DNA from: Rheinheimera pacifica
GTDB lineage: Bacteria > Pseudomonadota > Gammaproteobacteria > Enterobacterales > Alteromonadaceae
Length of the DNA: 64,000 nt
Direction of reading: 5' to 3'
Assembly (NCBI RefSeq): GCF_900108485.1
Contig: NZ_FNXF01000006.1
Location: forward strand, 1-64,000
Made by a program: the position numbers and the translations under genes. Position 1 is the stretch's first letter. Each line of letters opens with the position of its first letter. Positions 53,453-62,572 of the stretch are shown here, piece by piece. A model generated the notes under the pieces. That model did no database searches, was not told the DNA's origin, and was given only the letters and a program-made list of their open reading frames with translations.

Positions 53453-53469
53453 CTGACACCTTCTGTCAG
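53453..53469 (+). promoter_or_regulatory. Inverted repeat upstream of the WYL regulator
   Basis: CTGACA-N5-TGTCAG at 53453-53469 is a perfect repeat, 45 bases before the regulator ATG and 11 bases upstream of a TATACT-like -10 at 53480-53485. It is a good candidate for an autoregulatory operator. Confidence 0.55.
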
Positions 53470-53513
53470 TAGGACGGGTTATACTGAAAAAAACACTGAA
53501 AAAAAGCTCTGTT

Positions 53514-54212
53514 ATGGATAAAACTGAACGCTTGTTTCGTTTAATGGATAAATTACGCCATTACCGCCATCCGGTAACGGCAGCGGTACTGGCCGAACAA
53601 TTACAGGTATCAGTGCGTACTGTATATCGTGATATTCAAACACTGATAACTCTGGGCGCCGGTATTGATGGTGAAGCCGGTATTGGTTATTTACTGCGCA
53701 GCGGTTTTTTTCTGCCACCGTTAATGTTTGATGAGGCCGAGCTGGAAGCACTGGCTCTTGGCCTGCGCTGGGTAGAGGTGCAGGGTGACGATGAGCTGGT
53801 AACCGCAGCACGTAATGTGCTGGCAAAAGTGGCTGCTGCAGCACCAACAGATTTGCGTGACCGTATTAATGACATAGGTTTGCTGGCTTTTCCGGCCCTT
53901 GCTGACAAAGGTGCGGCGTTTTTGCGCCAGGTACGCGAGGCTATTCGCCGCGAACGGCGGTTGCAGATAAGCTATATTCGTGAAGATGGTACTGCCAGCG
54001 AGCGTACTGTGTGGCCTATTATGCTGGCATTTTTTGATAGCCGCCGTATGCTGGTGGCCTGGTGTGAGCTGCGCAATGAATTTCGCCACTTCAGGTTGGA
54101 CAGAATTGGTAGCCTGATTGTACCCGGTGATCCTTATCCGCGCCGGCGTATGCAGTTAACCCGTGAATGGCGGCTGGAAATGAAACAACAGCAGCAAGAG
54201 GAGCGACAATGA
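53514..54212 (+). CDS. YafY-family HTH/WYL transcriptional regulator
   Basis: 232 residues. The N-terminal winged HTH contains [19 protein letters not shown]. The middle is a linker ([20 protein letters not shown]). The C-terminal WYL domain includes [12 protein letters not shown] and [24 protein letters not shown] domains bind nucleotides or other ligands. The stop overlaps msrB by 4 bases, so it may control methionine sulfoxide repair, but no target is known. Confidence 0.88.
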   Translation: MDKTERLFRLMDKLRHYRHPVTAAVLAEQLQVSVRTVYRDIQTLITLGAGIDGEAGIGYLLRSGFFLPPLMFDEAELEALALGLRWVEVQGDDELVTAARNVLAKVAAAAPTDLRDRINDIGLLAFPALADKGAAFLRQVREAIRRERRLQISYIREDGTASERTVWPIMLAFFDSRRMLVAWCELRNEFRHFRLDRIGSLIVPGDPYPRRRMQLTREWRLEMKQQQQEERQ

Positions 54213-54607
54213 AACTTACTGAAAAATTAACAGAGCAGCAATGGCGTGAGCGCTTAACCGATGAGCAATACCGGGTTACCCGGCTTAAAGGTACCGAATA
54301 TCCGTTTAGCGGCGAGTTACTGCACAATGAGCAAGCCGGCAGTTATCACTGTGTCTGTTGCGGGGCTGAGCTGTTTTCATCAGCAACCAAATTTGATGCC
54401 GGTTGTGGCTGGCCCAGCTTTTATCAGGCGCTGGAGGGCAGGGTAAAATACCAGAGTGACACCAGCCATGGCATGGTGCGTACAGAAATAGTCTGTGCTA
54501 ACTGCGATGCGCATTTAGGCCATGTATTTACAGATGGCCCGGCACCTACCGGCAACCGCTACTGCGTTAACTCCGTGTCTTTAACCTTCAGCGGCAAAAC
54601 AGAATAA
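54209..54607 (+). CDS. msrB: Peptide-methionine (R)-S-oxide reductase
   Basis: 132 residues from ATG 54209, with AGGAG 6 bases upstream. Zinc cysteines are 48/51 and 96/99. The catalytic Cys 119 is in NRYCVNSVS, and a possible resolving Cys 66 is in DAGCGWPS. MsrB reduces methionine-R-sulfoxide in proteins using thioredoxin. It overlaps the WYL regulator gene by ATGA. The GAPDH gene follows downstream after a candidate promoter. Confidence 0.95.
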   Translation: MKLTEKLTEQQWRERLTDEQYRVTRLKGTEYPFSGELLHNEQAGSYHCVCCGAELFSSATKFDAGCGWPSFYQALEGRVKYQSDTSHGMVRTEIVCANCDAHLGHVFTDGPAPTGNRYCVNSVSLTFSGKTE

Positions 54608-54621
54608 AATTTTTGTAACTG

Positions 54622-54651
54622 TTGTCGTAAGCTTTCAACTTCTATTACAAT
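54622..54651 (+). promoter_or_regulatory. Candidate promoter of the long GAPDH gene
   Basis: TTGTCG at 54622-54627 and TACAAT at 54646-54651 are spaced by 18 bases and followed by GCGCGCC-like sequence. The match is moderate. Confidence 0.4.
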
Positions 54652-54736
54652 ACGCGCCGTTAGAGCAATCAGCGGCGCAGACCGTGCTTTGGCATCACCG
54701 ATTAATTCATCTTACTGAAGTAAAAGGCCTCTACAC

Positions 54737-56188
54737 ATGACCCTATCGCACGCAGAGCAGTATCAGAAGAGCTGGCAGGAACGCCAGGAATATGCCGAAA
54801 ATATGCAACCCATTATTGGCCGCCTGTATCGTAATAAAGGCATTGAAGTGGTGGTGTACGGCCGCCCGCTGGTAAATGCCACTACTATCGACATTATTAA
54901 AGCGCATAAAAGCGTTGAGCGGTTCGAAGGGCAAAAACTGCGGCTACGTGAAAGTTTTCCGCTGCTCGAAGCGATCAGCAAAATGAACCTGGCACCGGGC
55001 CGGGTGGATATTGGTAAGCTGGCATACGGCTATATCTATAAAAATGCCGCTAACGGCACTGAGCTGGAACAGTATTTAGAACGTGAGCTGGCAGAGTTGT
55101 TGGATCACGAAGATCAGGTAAAACCGGTTGATGTGGTGCTGTACGGTTTTGGCCGTATTGGCCGTTTGTTAGCCCGCTTAATGCTGGAACGCTCTGGCCC
55201 GAGTACTAAACTGCGTTTGCGTGCCATAGTGGTACGCGGTGGTAAAAAGGGTGATTTGGAAAAACGCGCCAGCTTGCTGCGCCGCGATTCTATCCATGGC
55301 CCTTTTAACGGCAGCATCACGGTAGATGAAGAAAACCAGGGCATTAAAGCCAATGGCACCTTTATTAAAGTGATTTACGCTAATTCACCAGAGCTGGTTG
55401 ATTATACCCAATACGGTATCAGCGATGCGCTGGTGGTAGATAACACCGGTATCTGGAAAGACGACAAAGAGCTGAGCATTCACTTTAGCAGTAAAGGTGC
55501 GGCCAAGGTATTGCTGACAGCGCCGGCTAAAGGTGAGGTGCCTAATATCGTTTATGGTGTAAACCAGCATATGATTTTGCCGGAGCACAAAATTGTCTCT
55601 GCTGCCAGTTGTACCACCAATGCCATTACGCCGGTGTTAAAAGCGCTGGAAGATGAGTTTGGTATCCGTAACGGCCATGTTGAAACCGTGCACTCGTACA
55701 CCAACGATCAAAACCTGATCGATAACTTCCACAGTGCTGAGCGCCGTGGCCGTGCCGCACCGCTGAATATGGTATTAACCTCTACCGGCGCTGCCAGTGC
55801 TGTGGCCAAGGCTTTACCACAGTTAAAAGGTAAGTTAACCGGTAATGCTATTCGTGTACCTACGCCAAATGTGTCTATGGCTATTTTATCGCTGAATTTA
55901 AAGCGTGAAACCAGCCGTGACGAGATGAACAGCTTTTTGCAGCGTACGTCACTGTTTTCTGAACTGCAGGATCAGATTGATTTTACGGCGTCTACCGAAA
56001 TTGTATCCTCTGATCTGGTTGGCTCACGCTACGCTGGCGTAGTCGACTCGCAGGCCACTATTGTGGATGGTGATCGTTGTGTGTTGTACGTTTGGTATGA
56101 CAACGAGTTCGGTTACAGCACCCAGGTGATCCGGGTAATGAATGACATGGCAGGAATTAAGTACCCAACGCTGCCGGTAGCGCGTTAA
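54737..56188 (+). CDS. Glyceraldehyde-3-phosphate dehydrogenase, long (about 480-residue) type
   Basis: 483 residues. An N-terminal segment of about 130 residues without the Rossmann fold precedes the NAD-binding motif VLYGFGRIGRLLARLML. The catalytic Cys is in SAASCTTNAITP. This long form occurs alongside the 330-residue type in Vibrio and Shewanella relatives. Its role (glycolytic, gluconeogenic or moonlighting) cannot be decided here. The N-terminal extension is helical and of unknown use. A strong terminator follows. Confidence 0.88.
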   Translation: MTLSHAEQYQKSWQERQEYAENMQPIIGRLYRNKGIEVVVYGRPLVNATTIDIIKAHKSVERFEGQKLRLRESFPLLEAISKMNLAPGRVDIGKLAYGYIYKNAANGTELEQYLERELAELLDHEDQVKPVDVVLYGFGRIGRLLARLMLERSGPSTKLRLRAIVVRGGKKGDLEKRASLLRRDSIHGPFNGSITVDEENQGIKANGTFIKVIYANSPELVDYTQYGISDALVVDNTGIWKDDKELSIHFSSKGAAKVLLTAPAKGEVPNIVYGVNQHMILPEHKIVSAASCTTNAITPVLKALEDEFGIRNGHVETVHSYTNDQNLIDNFHSAERRGRAAPLNMVLTSTGAASAVAKALPQLKGKLTGNAIRVPTPNVSMAILSLNLKRETSRDEMNSFLQRTSLFSELQDQIDFTASTEIVSSDLVGSRYAGVVDSQATIVDGDRCVLYVWYDNEFGYSTQVIRVMNDMAGIKYPTLPVAR

Positions 56189-56203
56189 TCTGTGTCTTTA
56201 TCG

Positions 56204-56230
56204 AAAAGCCGCTTTTTAGCGGCTTTTTCT
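56204..56230 (+). terminator. Rho-independent terminator after the long GAPDH
   Basis: AAAAGCCGC at 56204-56212 and GCGGCTTTTT at 56219-56228 pair across TTTTTA, with a T run at the 3' arm. Confidence 0.9.
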
Positions 56231-56332
56231 TTGCGCTTAACCTGTTAGAATCCTTTACACTGTAGCTCAGGTCAGTTGCGCCAGGCAGCACCTGTGTTAG
56301 TCTTTCACCCTTTACGCCTACGGACCCGATTT

Positions 56333-57460
56333 ATGAAAATTACCAGCAATTTTGACAGCGGTAACATTGAAGTACTACAGGCTGATTCTCCGGATAATAT
56401 TCAGCTGGCCATTCGCAAAGACAATCAATCTGACTTTTACCAGTGGTTTCATTTTCGCTTAAGCACTGAACATGCACAGCTGCATACCCTTACCATTACC
56501 AATGCCGGTGATTCTGCTTATCCGAACGGCTGGAAAGATTATCAGGCAGTAGCCTCTTACGATCGGCAAACCTGGTTTCGGGTAGACACCGAATATGATG
56601 GTAAAGCGCTAACCATTAAGCACTTCCCGGAAGCTCAATCTGTGTATTTCGCTTATTTTGCGCCATACAGCTACGAGCGCCATATGGATTTACTGCATCA
56701 GGCACAGTCTGACTACAATTGTCAGTTAGTTGAGCTCGGTGAAACGCTTGACGGCCGTGATATGAGCCTGTTAATTGTCGGTGAGCCGGAAGAAGGCAAA
56801 AAGAAAATCTGGATCACCGCGCGCCAACACCCTGGTGAAACCATGGCCGAGTGGCTGATTGAAGGCCTGCTGGATCGTCTGCTGGATGAAGATGACGGAG
56901 TATCCCGCGCGCTGCTGAATAAAGCGGTGTTTTACATAGTGCCGAATATGAACCCGGATGGCTCGGTACGTGGCCATTTACGCACCAATGCTGCCGGCAT
57001 GAACCTAAACCGTGAGTGGCTGAACCCGTCAATGGAAAAAAGCCCGGAAGTGTATCTGGTACGGCAAAAAATGCTGGAAACCGGCGTCGATTTATTCCTT
57101 GATATGCACGGCGATGAAAACCTGCCGTATAACTTTGTTGCCGGTAGTGAAGGCGTACCATCGTACAACGAGCGGATAAAAAATCTGGAAAACCTGTTTA
57201 AACAAACCTTGTTGGCGGTTACACCCGAGTTTCAGACCGAGTTCGGTTATGATTTAGATGAACCCGGCAAAGCTAATATGACTGTTGCTACCGCCTGGGT
57301 AGGCGAGCAATTTAACTGCCTGGCGTACACCGTAGAAATGCCGTTTAAAGATAACGCCAACCTGCCGGACGATGCCTATGGCTGGTCTGACATACGCTCA
57401 ATGAAGCTGGGGCAGGATATGCTGCCGGCTATTTTAGCCGTTGTCGATAAGCTGCGTTAA
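56333..57460 (+). CDS. M14-family zinc carboxypeptidase
   Basis: 375 residues from ATG 56333 (the frame goes back to 56276). An N-terminal beta domain of about 120 residues is followed by a carboxypeptidase fold with ARQHPGETMAEW (Zn His and Glu) and DMHGDE (third Zn His). A Glu in YTVEMPF is the catalytic general acid/base candidate. It resembles the cytosolic carboxypeptidase-like subgroup. No signal peptide is seen. The PBP4B gene begins 9 bases after its stop. Confidence 0.87.
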   Translation: MKITSNFDSGNIEVLQADSPDNIQLAIRKDNQSDFYQWFHFRLSTEHAQLHTLTITNAGDSAYPNGWKDYQAVASYDRQTWFRVDTEYDGKALTIKHFPEAQSVYFAYFAPYSYERHMDLLHQAQSDYNCQLVELGETLDGRDMSLLIVGEPEEGKKKIWITARQHPGETMAEWLIEGLLDRLLDEDDGVSRALLNKAVFYIVPNMNPDGSVRGHLRTNAAGMNLNREWLNPSMEKSPEVYLVRQKMLETGVDLFLDMHGDENLPYNFVAGSEGVPSYNERIKNLENLFKQTLLAVTPEFQTEFGYDLDEPGKANMTVATAWVGEQFNCLAYTVEMPFKDNANLPDDAYGWSDIRSMKLGQDMLPAILAVVDKLR

Positions 57461-57469
57461 GTTTTGCGC

Positions 57470-59176
57470 ATGTGCTCAGCCGGTAAACCTGTATTGCTGG
57501 CGTCAGTTTTACTGACGCTGAGCAGTTGTGTGGCGTTGCACCAACCCGTGGTGCCCGCTGTTGCATTACATAGTCAAAGTGCAATACAACTTAGCGCACT
57601 TAGCCAGAGCAATACTCTTAACCACAGCAATGGGCTTAACCAGAAAAATGGGCTGGGCCAGTTGGATGTGCAGTGGCCGGAAACGGTCAGCCAGCGGGCC
57701 TGGGTAAATAACCGGCGCAGTTTTATCGGCTACCAGGGCCAGGGGGAACTGCTGCTGGAGCTGGGTACAACGACAGCCTTAACTTTTAGTATTAACGGTA
57801 AAACTCTGCATTTACGCCCGGATGCCAGCCTGGGGCAACATGTGGTTTTAGATATCAGTTCAGTTACGCGTAATGGCCTGAACCAGCTGGAACTTATTGA
57901 TATAGAGCCACTTGGAGCTAAAGTGCGTGTGGTGTTGCCTTACCCGGCACTGCAGGATGTCAAGGCAAAAGCTGCACAAGATGCGGGCTTTTCTCTGGCG
58001 AAGCTTGATGAGCTGGACCAGCTGATTCAGCGCGAAGTTGAACAGGGTTTTCCCGGTGCGGTGTTACTGATTGCCAAAGATGGCAAAATTATTAAAGAAA
58101 CGGCCTATGGTTACGCCAACCGCTATGCCAGTGATGGCACGGAGCTGAGCCAGCCCGAGCCGATGCAAACCGATACCGTGTTTGACCTGGCGTCTAACAC
58201 CAAAATGTATGCTACCAACTATGCCATTATGCAGCTGGTCAGTGCAGGCAAACTGGATATTAATTTACCGCTGCAACATTACCTTACTGAGTATCAGGGC
58301 AATGGCCGTGAGCAGCGTCTGGTCAGCGATTTGTTGTACCACAGTGCAGGTTATGCGCCTGAGGTGCATTTTCACCGGCCGGATAACCGCCACGGGCCGG
58401 CGTTTTATTCGCTGGACAGGACGCGCAGTATGCAGCTGATTGCCAGCGAAGTGCCGTTTGAGCGTGAGCGTGGCGGCAAAGCGGTATACAGTGATATTGA
58501 TTATATGTTGCTTGGTTTGCTGATTGAGCGTATTACCGGCCAGGCACAGGATGACTATCTTGAGCAACAACTGTACCGGCCCATGGGCTTAAACAGCACG
58601 GTATTTAACCCGCTGCGTAAAGGCATAGCCCAAAGCCGGATAGCGGCTACCGAACTTGATGGGAACAGCCGTGGCGGGCGGGTGATGTTTCCGGCCGATA
58701 AGCGCGGAGTGGTGCGGGGTAATGTGCATGACGAAAAAGCCCGTTATGCCTTTGACGGTGTAGCAGGGCATGCCGGTTTGTTCTCTACAGCGCGCGAAAC
58801 TGCTGCTCTGGCAATGCTGGCGCTGCATGGCGGTTATGGTTTAACACCGGTGTTTAGTCAGGCGGTTATTCAGCAGTTTGTCAGGCCTTCAGTAACAGAT
58901 CATACCGTTGGCCTGGGGTGGCGCACTGCAGTGGGTGGCGATTTAAACTGGCACTTTGGCCCTTATGCCAGTGCTTATGCGTTTGGCCATACCGGCTGGA
59001 CCGGAACCGCCACGCTGGTTGACCCGTACTATGGTCTGGTAGTGGTATTGCTGACGAATAAAAAACATAGCCCGGTGCTGGCTGAAGGTGAAAATAGTTA
59101 TTATTTTGCCGGTGATCGGTTTGAAACTGGTATGTATGGCAGCATCATGAGTAAAATATACCAGGCAATGCAGTAG
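57470..59176 (+). CDS. PBP4B-like serine hydrolase (YfeW type), lipoprotein
   Basis: 568 residues from ATG 57470 (the TTG at 57464 is possible). A lipoprotein signal ends LSSC (Cys 20). Residues 47-64 form an Asn-rich low-complexity linker with a repeated N-G-L-N pattern. The hydrolase domain has the SxxK motif in LASNTKMYATN and a Y-S-D motif in AVYSDIDYML. A late GHTGWTG replaces KTG. It would act on peptidoglycan peptides or esters in the envelope. It lies directly after the M14 gene. Confidence 0.82.
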   Translation: MCSAGKPVLLASVLLTLSSCVALHQPVVPAVALHSQSAIQLSALSQSNTLNHSNGLNQKNGLGQLDVQWPETVSQRAWVNNRRSFIGYQGQGELLLELGTTTALTFSINGKTLHLRPDASLGQHVVLDISSVTRNGLNQLELIDIEPLGAKVRVVLPYPALQDVKAKAAQDAGFSLAKLDELDQLIQREVEQGFPGAVLLIAKDGKIIKETAYGYANRYASDGTELSQPEPMQTDTVFDLASNTKMYATNYAIMQLVSAGKLDINLPLQHYLTEYQGNGREQRLVSDLLYHSAGYAPEVHFHRPDNRHGPAFYSLDRTRSMQLIASEVPFERERGGKAVYSDIDYMLLGLLIERITGQAQDDYLEQQLYRPMGLNSTVFNPLRKGIAQSRIAATELDGNSRGGRVMFPADKRGVVRGNVHDEKARYAFDGVAGHAGLFSTARETAALAMLALHGGYGLTPVFSQAVIQQFVRPSVTDHTVGLGWRTAVGGDLNWHFGPYASAYAFGHTGWTGTATLVDPYYGLVVVLLTNKKHSPVLAEGENSYYFAGDRFETGMYGSIMSKIYQAMQ

Positions 59177-59212
59177 GCGGTATCAGGCCGTCCGAATTAA
59201 GGTTGGAGTGTT

Positions 59213-59539
59213 ATGGCTATTATTTCCTGTCCGTTTTGTGGACACAAAATTTCTGACAAAAGTGCGCAGTGCAATAAATGTAACGGCGATATTGCCGGTT
59301 TAACGCCGGAAAAGCGCGAATCTCTTGAACGCAACAAAGCGCTGGATCAGGCACAAAGTCTGGTTAACCATTCGATGTTTGCGCTGGTATTGTTTCTGGC
59401 CGGCTTTGGCCTGATGTACTGGTGGGATCCACAAGCAGGCAGCCCGCAACAATATATTGCCGGTGCCGCTATCGGCCTGGGCTTTTGCTGGTATATTGTC
59501 AGCCGTGCCCGTATTATGTTTTTAAGAAAGCGTAAATAA
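59213..59539 (+). CDS. Zinc-ribbon membrane protein
   Basis: 108 residues. The N-terminal zinc ribbon has CPFCGHKI and CNKCNGD, and a linker follows. Two TM helices lie near 54-70 and 82-97, with a basic C-terminus. The ATG has GGAG 4 bases upstream. The function of such ribbon-plus-TM proteins is unknown. The DUF1315 gene begins one base after its stop. Confidence 0.7.
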   Translation: MAIISCPFCGHKISDKSAQCNKCNGDIAGLTPEKRESLERNKALDQAQSLVNHSMFALVLFLAGFGLMYWWDPQAGSPQQYIAGAAIGLGFCWYIVSRARIMFLRKRK

Positions 59540-59540
59540 C

Positions 59541-59822
59541 ATGAATTTCAATGCTTTAGTGCAGGCTATGACGCCAGACACTTACGAAAAGCTCTCAGAA
59601 GCTGTTGCTACCGGCCGCTGGGCAGATGGTAACCCCATGAGCGAAACACAGCGGGCACACAGTTTACAACTGGTAATGGCGTATCAGGCACAGGTATTAA
59701 AGTCAGATGAGCTTTTTACCATCGGTGCCGATGGCCAGATGGTGCATAAATCCAAAGCCGAACTTAAAAAACAATTCGAAACTCAGCCGTCTATTGCAAG
59801 GTTCTCGCACGATGATCTTTAA
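59541..59822 (+). CDS. DUF1315 family protein (YeaC-like)
   Basis: 93 residues. The family start is MNFNALVQAMTPDTYEKLSE, with AVATGRWADGNPMSETQR, as in E. coli YeaC. Function is unknown. E. coli yeaC lies beside msrB and gapA, and here the homologue is likewise in the msrB-GAPDH-ansA-sppA area. It overlaps the DUF349 gene start by 11 bases. Confidence 0.87.
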   Translation: MNFNALVQAMTPDTYEKLSEAVATGRWADGNPMSETQRAHSLQLVMAYQAQVLKSDELFTIGADGQMVHKSKAELKKQFETQPSIARFSHDDL

Positions 59823-62517
59823 ACGTTTTTTTAAACCTAAATGGCAGCACCCGGATGCTACCGTGCGCCAACAGGCAATTAACGAACTTAACCGCGAGGA
59901 TCAGGCACATAAAAGTGTGTTGCATGAACTGGCGTTTAATGATGGTGCTGAAGCCGTGCGCAAAGCGGCATTGATCAAACTGAACGATTTTTCGCTATGG
60001 TGGCAAGCCAGTAAACATGACAGTGCCGAGCGTTTACAGCAACTGGCCGAGCAAACGCTGATTAACCAGCTACTGCAAAATCAGGTTGAGCCGAAGTTAA
60101 AACAGCAGTTTATTGCCCAGTGCAACCGCAGCAGTATTCTGGAGCAATTGGCACAAACTGAAACCGACGCCGGTATTAAATTTGGCCTGTTACAGCGCTT
60201 AAATAAAACCGAGCTTAACCTCAAAGCTCTGCAAGATCCGGTGTTGCAACCGTTACAAAAGCAGCAGCTGCTGGCGCAGATTAACGATGAAAAAACACTG
60301 GAAAAACTCAGCAAACAGCTAACGGGTGAGCTGCTGGCTCAGGTACAGCAAAAACTGACCGGGCTTAGCGAGCAAAAGCAAAAACCGCTGCAGTTACGTA
60401 AACAGCTTACGCTGATGCTGGCAAAATTAAATGCCGCGCGCGAACGCAGCAGTGTAGAAGCTTTGCCTGCACTGTTAGCCGATTATCAGGCGCAGTGGCA
60501 GCAACTTGAAGGCGAGGTGGACTGTCTGGGCGATGAGGCTGCAGAGTTTCGGGCGAAATATCAGAAAATTACCCGCCAGATAGAGCAGTGGTTAGCACCG
60601 CGCTTAGAGCAACTGAGCAAACTGCAGGCCGAACAGGCACTGCTTGATGCCAGAGCAGAAAGAACAAAGGCTTTGCAGCAACAGCTTAATCAGCTGGAGC
60701 AAGCGCTGCAGCAAGCTTTGTTAACTACCGATATCAGCGCAGCACAGCAACTGGAGCAGCAAATAACGGCGCTGGCTGATACACTGGCAAACGCTGATAT
60801 TACCGATAAAGCCGGGTTAGCTAAACGCCTGGCTCAGTTACAACAACAGCTAAGCCGCTTACCGGAACTGGCCGAGCAACTCACCCGGCTAACCCGTATT
60901 GTGGCAGATTGGGCCGCTCAGCCGCTGCCAGATAATGCCACCGATTATCAGCAGGTATCTGCTCAGCTTAAGCAGTGGCAGCAAGATTTCCGTGAGATCA
61001 GTAAAGCTATGCTTATTGCCGTGCCGGCAAGCTTGCTGGAGGCTAAAAATGCTCTGCAGCAAAAGTGGCAAGAGCTGGCTAAAAGCTTTACTGCACAAAG
61101 TGATAAAGCCCAAAGGCAATGTCGCAGCAAACTGGCGCAGTATCGTCGCCTGTACAGCGCCGGTAAGTACAAAGTGCTATTCGGCCTGTTTAAAGGCATA
61201 GAGCAGGATTATCAGCAATTAAGCGCGGAGCAGCAGCTACAGCTGGCAAAAGATTACGAATTTGCCCGTGATAAACTGGCCGAACTGGCAGACTGGCAGG
61301 AATATATTGCCACGCCACGCAAACAACAATTGCTGCAACAAATGCAGCAACTGGATAGCGTAGTGCCGGATAACCTGATGCGCCAGCGTGCCGATGAAGT
61401 AAAACAAGCCAGGGCGCAATGGAATAGTCTGGGTAAGGCTGATCCGGCGCAGGAAGAACAACTTAATGCCGCTTTTGATCTGGCGTGCGAGCAGGCGTTT
61501 GCACCTTGTCGGGTGTATTTTGCTGCTCAGGATGCACTGCGCGCAGAGCACGTAATACAGCGCGAGCAGATCATTTCCCAGGCGCTGGAGTTTACTGCAA
61601 CCGGTGACGCTAAAGCTCTGGATACGCGCCTGCAGCAGCTTAAGCAAGCCTGGCAGCAGGCCGGGGCGGTTGATAAACAACAGTTTACTGCCTTGAATGA
61701 GCGCTTTAATCAAGCGCTTATGCCGCTGCGCGAACAGTTAAAGGCCTTGCAGCAACAGGCCGCTGATGCCAAGCAACAGCTTGTTGATAAAGCACAGGCT
61801 GCACTGGCGCTGGACGACGCTAACCTGACGGCGAAAGTGTTAAAAGAATGCCAGCAACAATGGAAAGTGTCAGGTAATGCCGCGCATAAGCAGGATCAGG
61901 CGCTGTGGCTGCAGTTCCGTGCCATATGTGATGGCTTCTTTAATGCACGTTCTGAGCAGTTTGAGCAGCAAAAGCAAACCGAGCAGGCAGAGCTGAAGCA
62001 GTTTGAAATGCAACTGACACAACTGTCTGCGCAGTTGGATGCGGCAACAGAGCTTACAGCACTGGCTGAACTGCAACAGCAATTGCAGACATTGCAACCT
62101 GATAGCAGCGCTGCACAGCAAGCAGTACGCCAGTTACAGGACAAACTGAAACAGAAACAACAACAGTGGCAACAGCACCAACAGCAACGTGAATTCAGCC
62201 AGATGTTTGAGCTGCTGGCCAATGCTGATGTAAGCGCAGAGCAGCTACCTGCAGGATACCGTGATTGCTTTAACAAGCAGCAGGAACAACAGTTCAGCCG
62301 TGCCCAACTGACACTGGCACTGGAGTTAATAGCTGACATGCCATCACCGCAAAGTGAACAACGCGCGCGTCAGCAGGTACAGTTGCTACTGTTATCCGAT
62401 AAACACAATCAGGGCAGTGCGCTGGATAAGCACAGCCTGCTTAAGCGTTGGTTACAGTTTGGCGCTATAAGCGAAGCAGAATTGCCGTTACTGGCCAGGG
62501 TTAAAGCGCTGTTTTAA
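59812..62517 (+). CDS. Large DUF349 coiled-coil protein
   Basis: 901 residues from ATG 59812, overlapping the DUF1315 stop. The N-terminus (IFKRFFKPKWQHPDATVRQQ) is HEAT-like. The remainder is extremely Gln-rich and helical, with repeated DUF349 segments (for example K-L-W-Q-E-F pattern, QQWKVSGNAAHKQDQALW). It is likely a long coiled coil in the cytoplasm. Function is unknown in this family, and the length is typical of Alteromonadales members. Translational coupling to DUF1315 is probable. Confidence 0.85.
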   Translation: MIFKRFFKPKWQHPDATVRQQAINELNREDQAHKSVLHELAFNDGAEAVRKAALIKLNDFSLWWQASKHDSAERLQQLAEQTLINQLLQNQVEPKLKQQFIAQCNRSSILEQLAQTETDAGIKFGLLQRLNKTELNLKALQDPVLQPLQKQQLLAQINDEKTLEKLSKQLTGELLAQVQQKLTGLSEQKQKPLQLRKQLTLMLAKLNAARERSSVEALPALLADYQAQWQQLEGEVDCLGDEAAEFRAKYQKITRQIEQWLAPRLEQLSKLQAEQALLDARAERTKALQQQLNQLEQALQQALLTTDISAAQQLEQQITALADTLANADITDKAGLAKRLAQLQQQLSRLPELAEQLTRLTRIVADWAAQPLPDNATDYQQVSAQLKQWQQDFREISKAMLIAVPASLLEAKNALQQKWQELAKSFTAQSDKAQRQCRSKLAQYRRLYSAGKYKVLFGLFKGIEQDYQQLSAEQQLQLAKDYEFARDKLAELADWQEYIATPRKQQLLQQMQQLDSVVPDNLMRQRADEVKQARAQWNSLGKADPAQEEQLNAAFDLACEQAFAPCRVYFAAQDALRAEHVIQREQIISQALEFTATGDAKALDTRLQQLKQAWQQAGAVDKQQFTALNERFNQALMPLREQLKALQQQAADAKQQLVDKAQAALALDDANLTAKVLKECQQQWKVSGNAAHKQDQALWLQFRAICDGFFNARSEQFEQQKQTEQAELKQFEMQLTQLSAQLDAATELTALAELQQQLQTLQPDSSAAQQAVRQLQDKLKQKQQQWQQHQQQREFSQMFELLANADVSAEQLPAGYRDCFNKQQEQQFSRAQLTLALELIADMPSPQSEQRARQQVQLLLLSDKHNQGSALDKHSLLKRWLQFGAISEAELPLLARVKALF

Positions 62518-62530
62518 CCTGTTATCTGTT

Positions 62531-62562
62531 AGAGCCGGCTTAAACGTAAGCCGGTTCTTGTC
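62531..62562. terminator. Stem-loop between the DUF349 gene and ansA
   Basis: AGAGCCGGCTTA at 62531-62542 and TAAGCCGGTTCT at 62547-62558 form a 12-bp stem with one G-U pair and an AACG loop. A TTG-TCTT tail follows. It can terminate the plus-strand DUF349 transcript. Confidence 0.6.
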
Positions 62563-62572
62563 TTAAAAAGCC

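Noticed and set aside
54635-54649. HexR box before the long GAPDH
   Set aside because: Only the second half-site ATTACA matches; the first half differs at several positions.
60600-62300. Apparent CAG/CAA repeat array
   Set aside because: The repeats are Gln codons in a coiled coil, with no regular spacer pattern, so neither CRISPR nor a tandem repeat is supported.
59813-62517. Long opposite-strand Cys-rich frames such as 61896-62339
   Set aside because: These are shadows of the Gln/Ala-rich codons of the DUF349 gene and have no domains.
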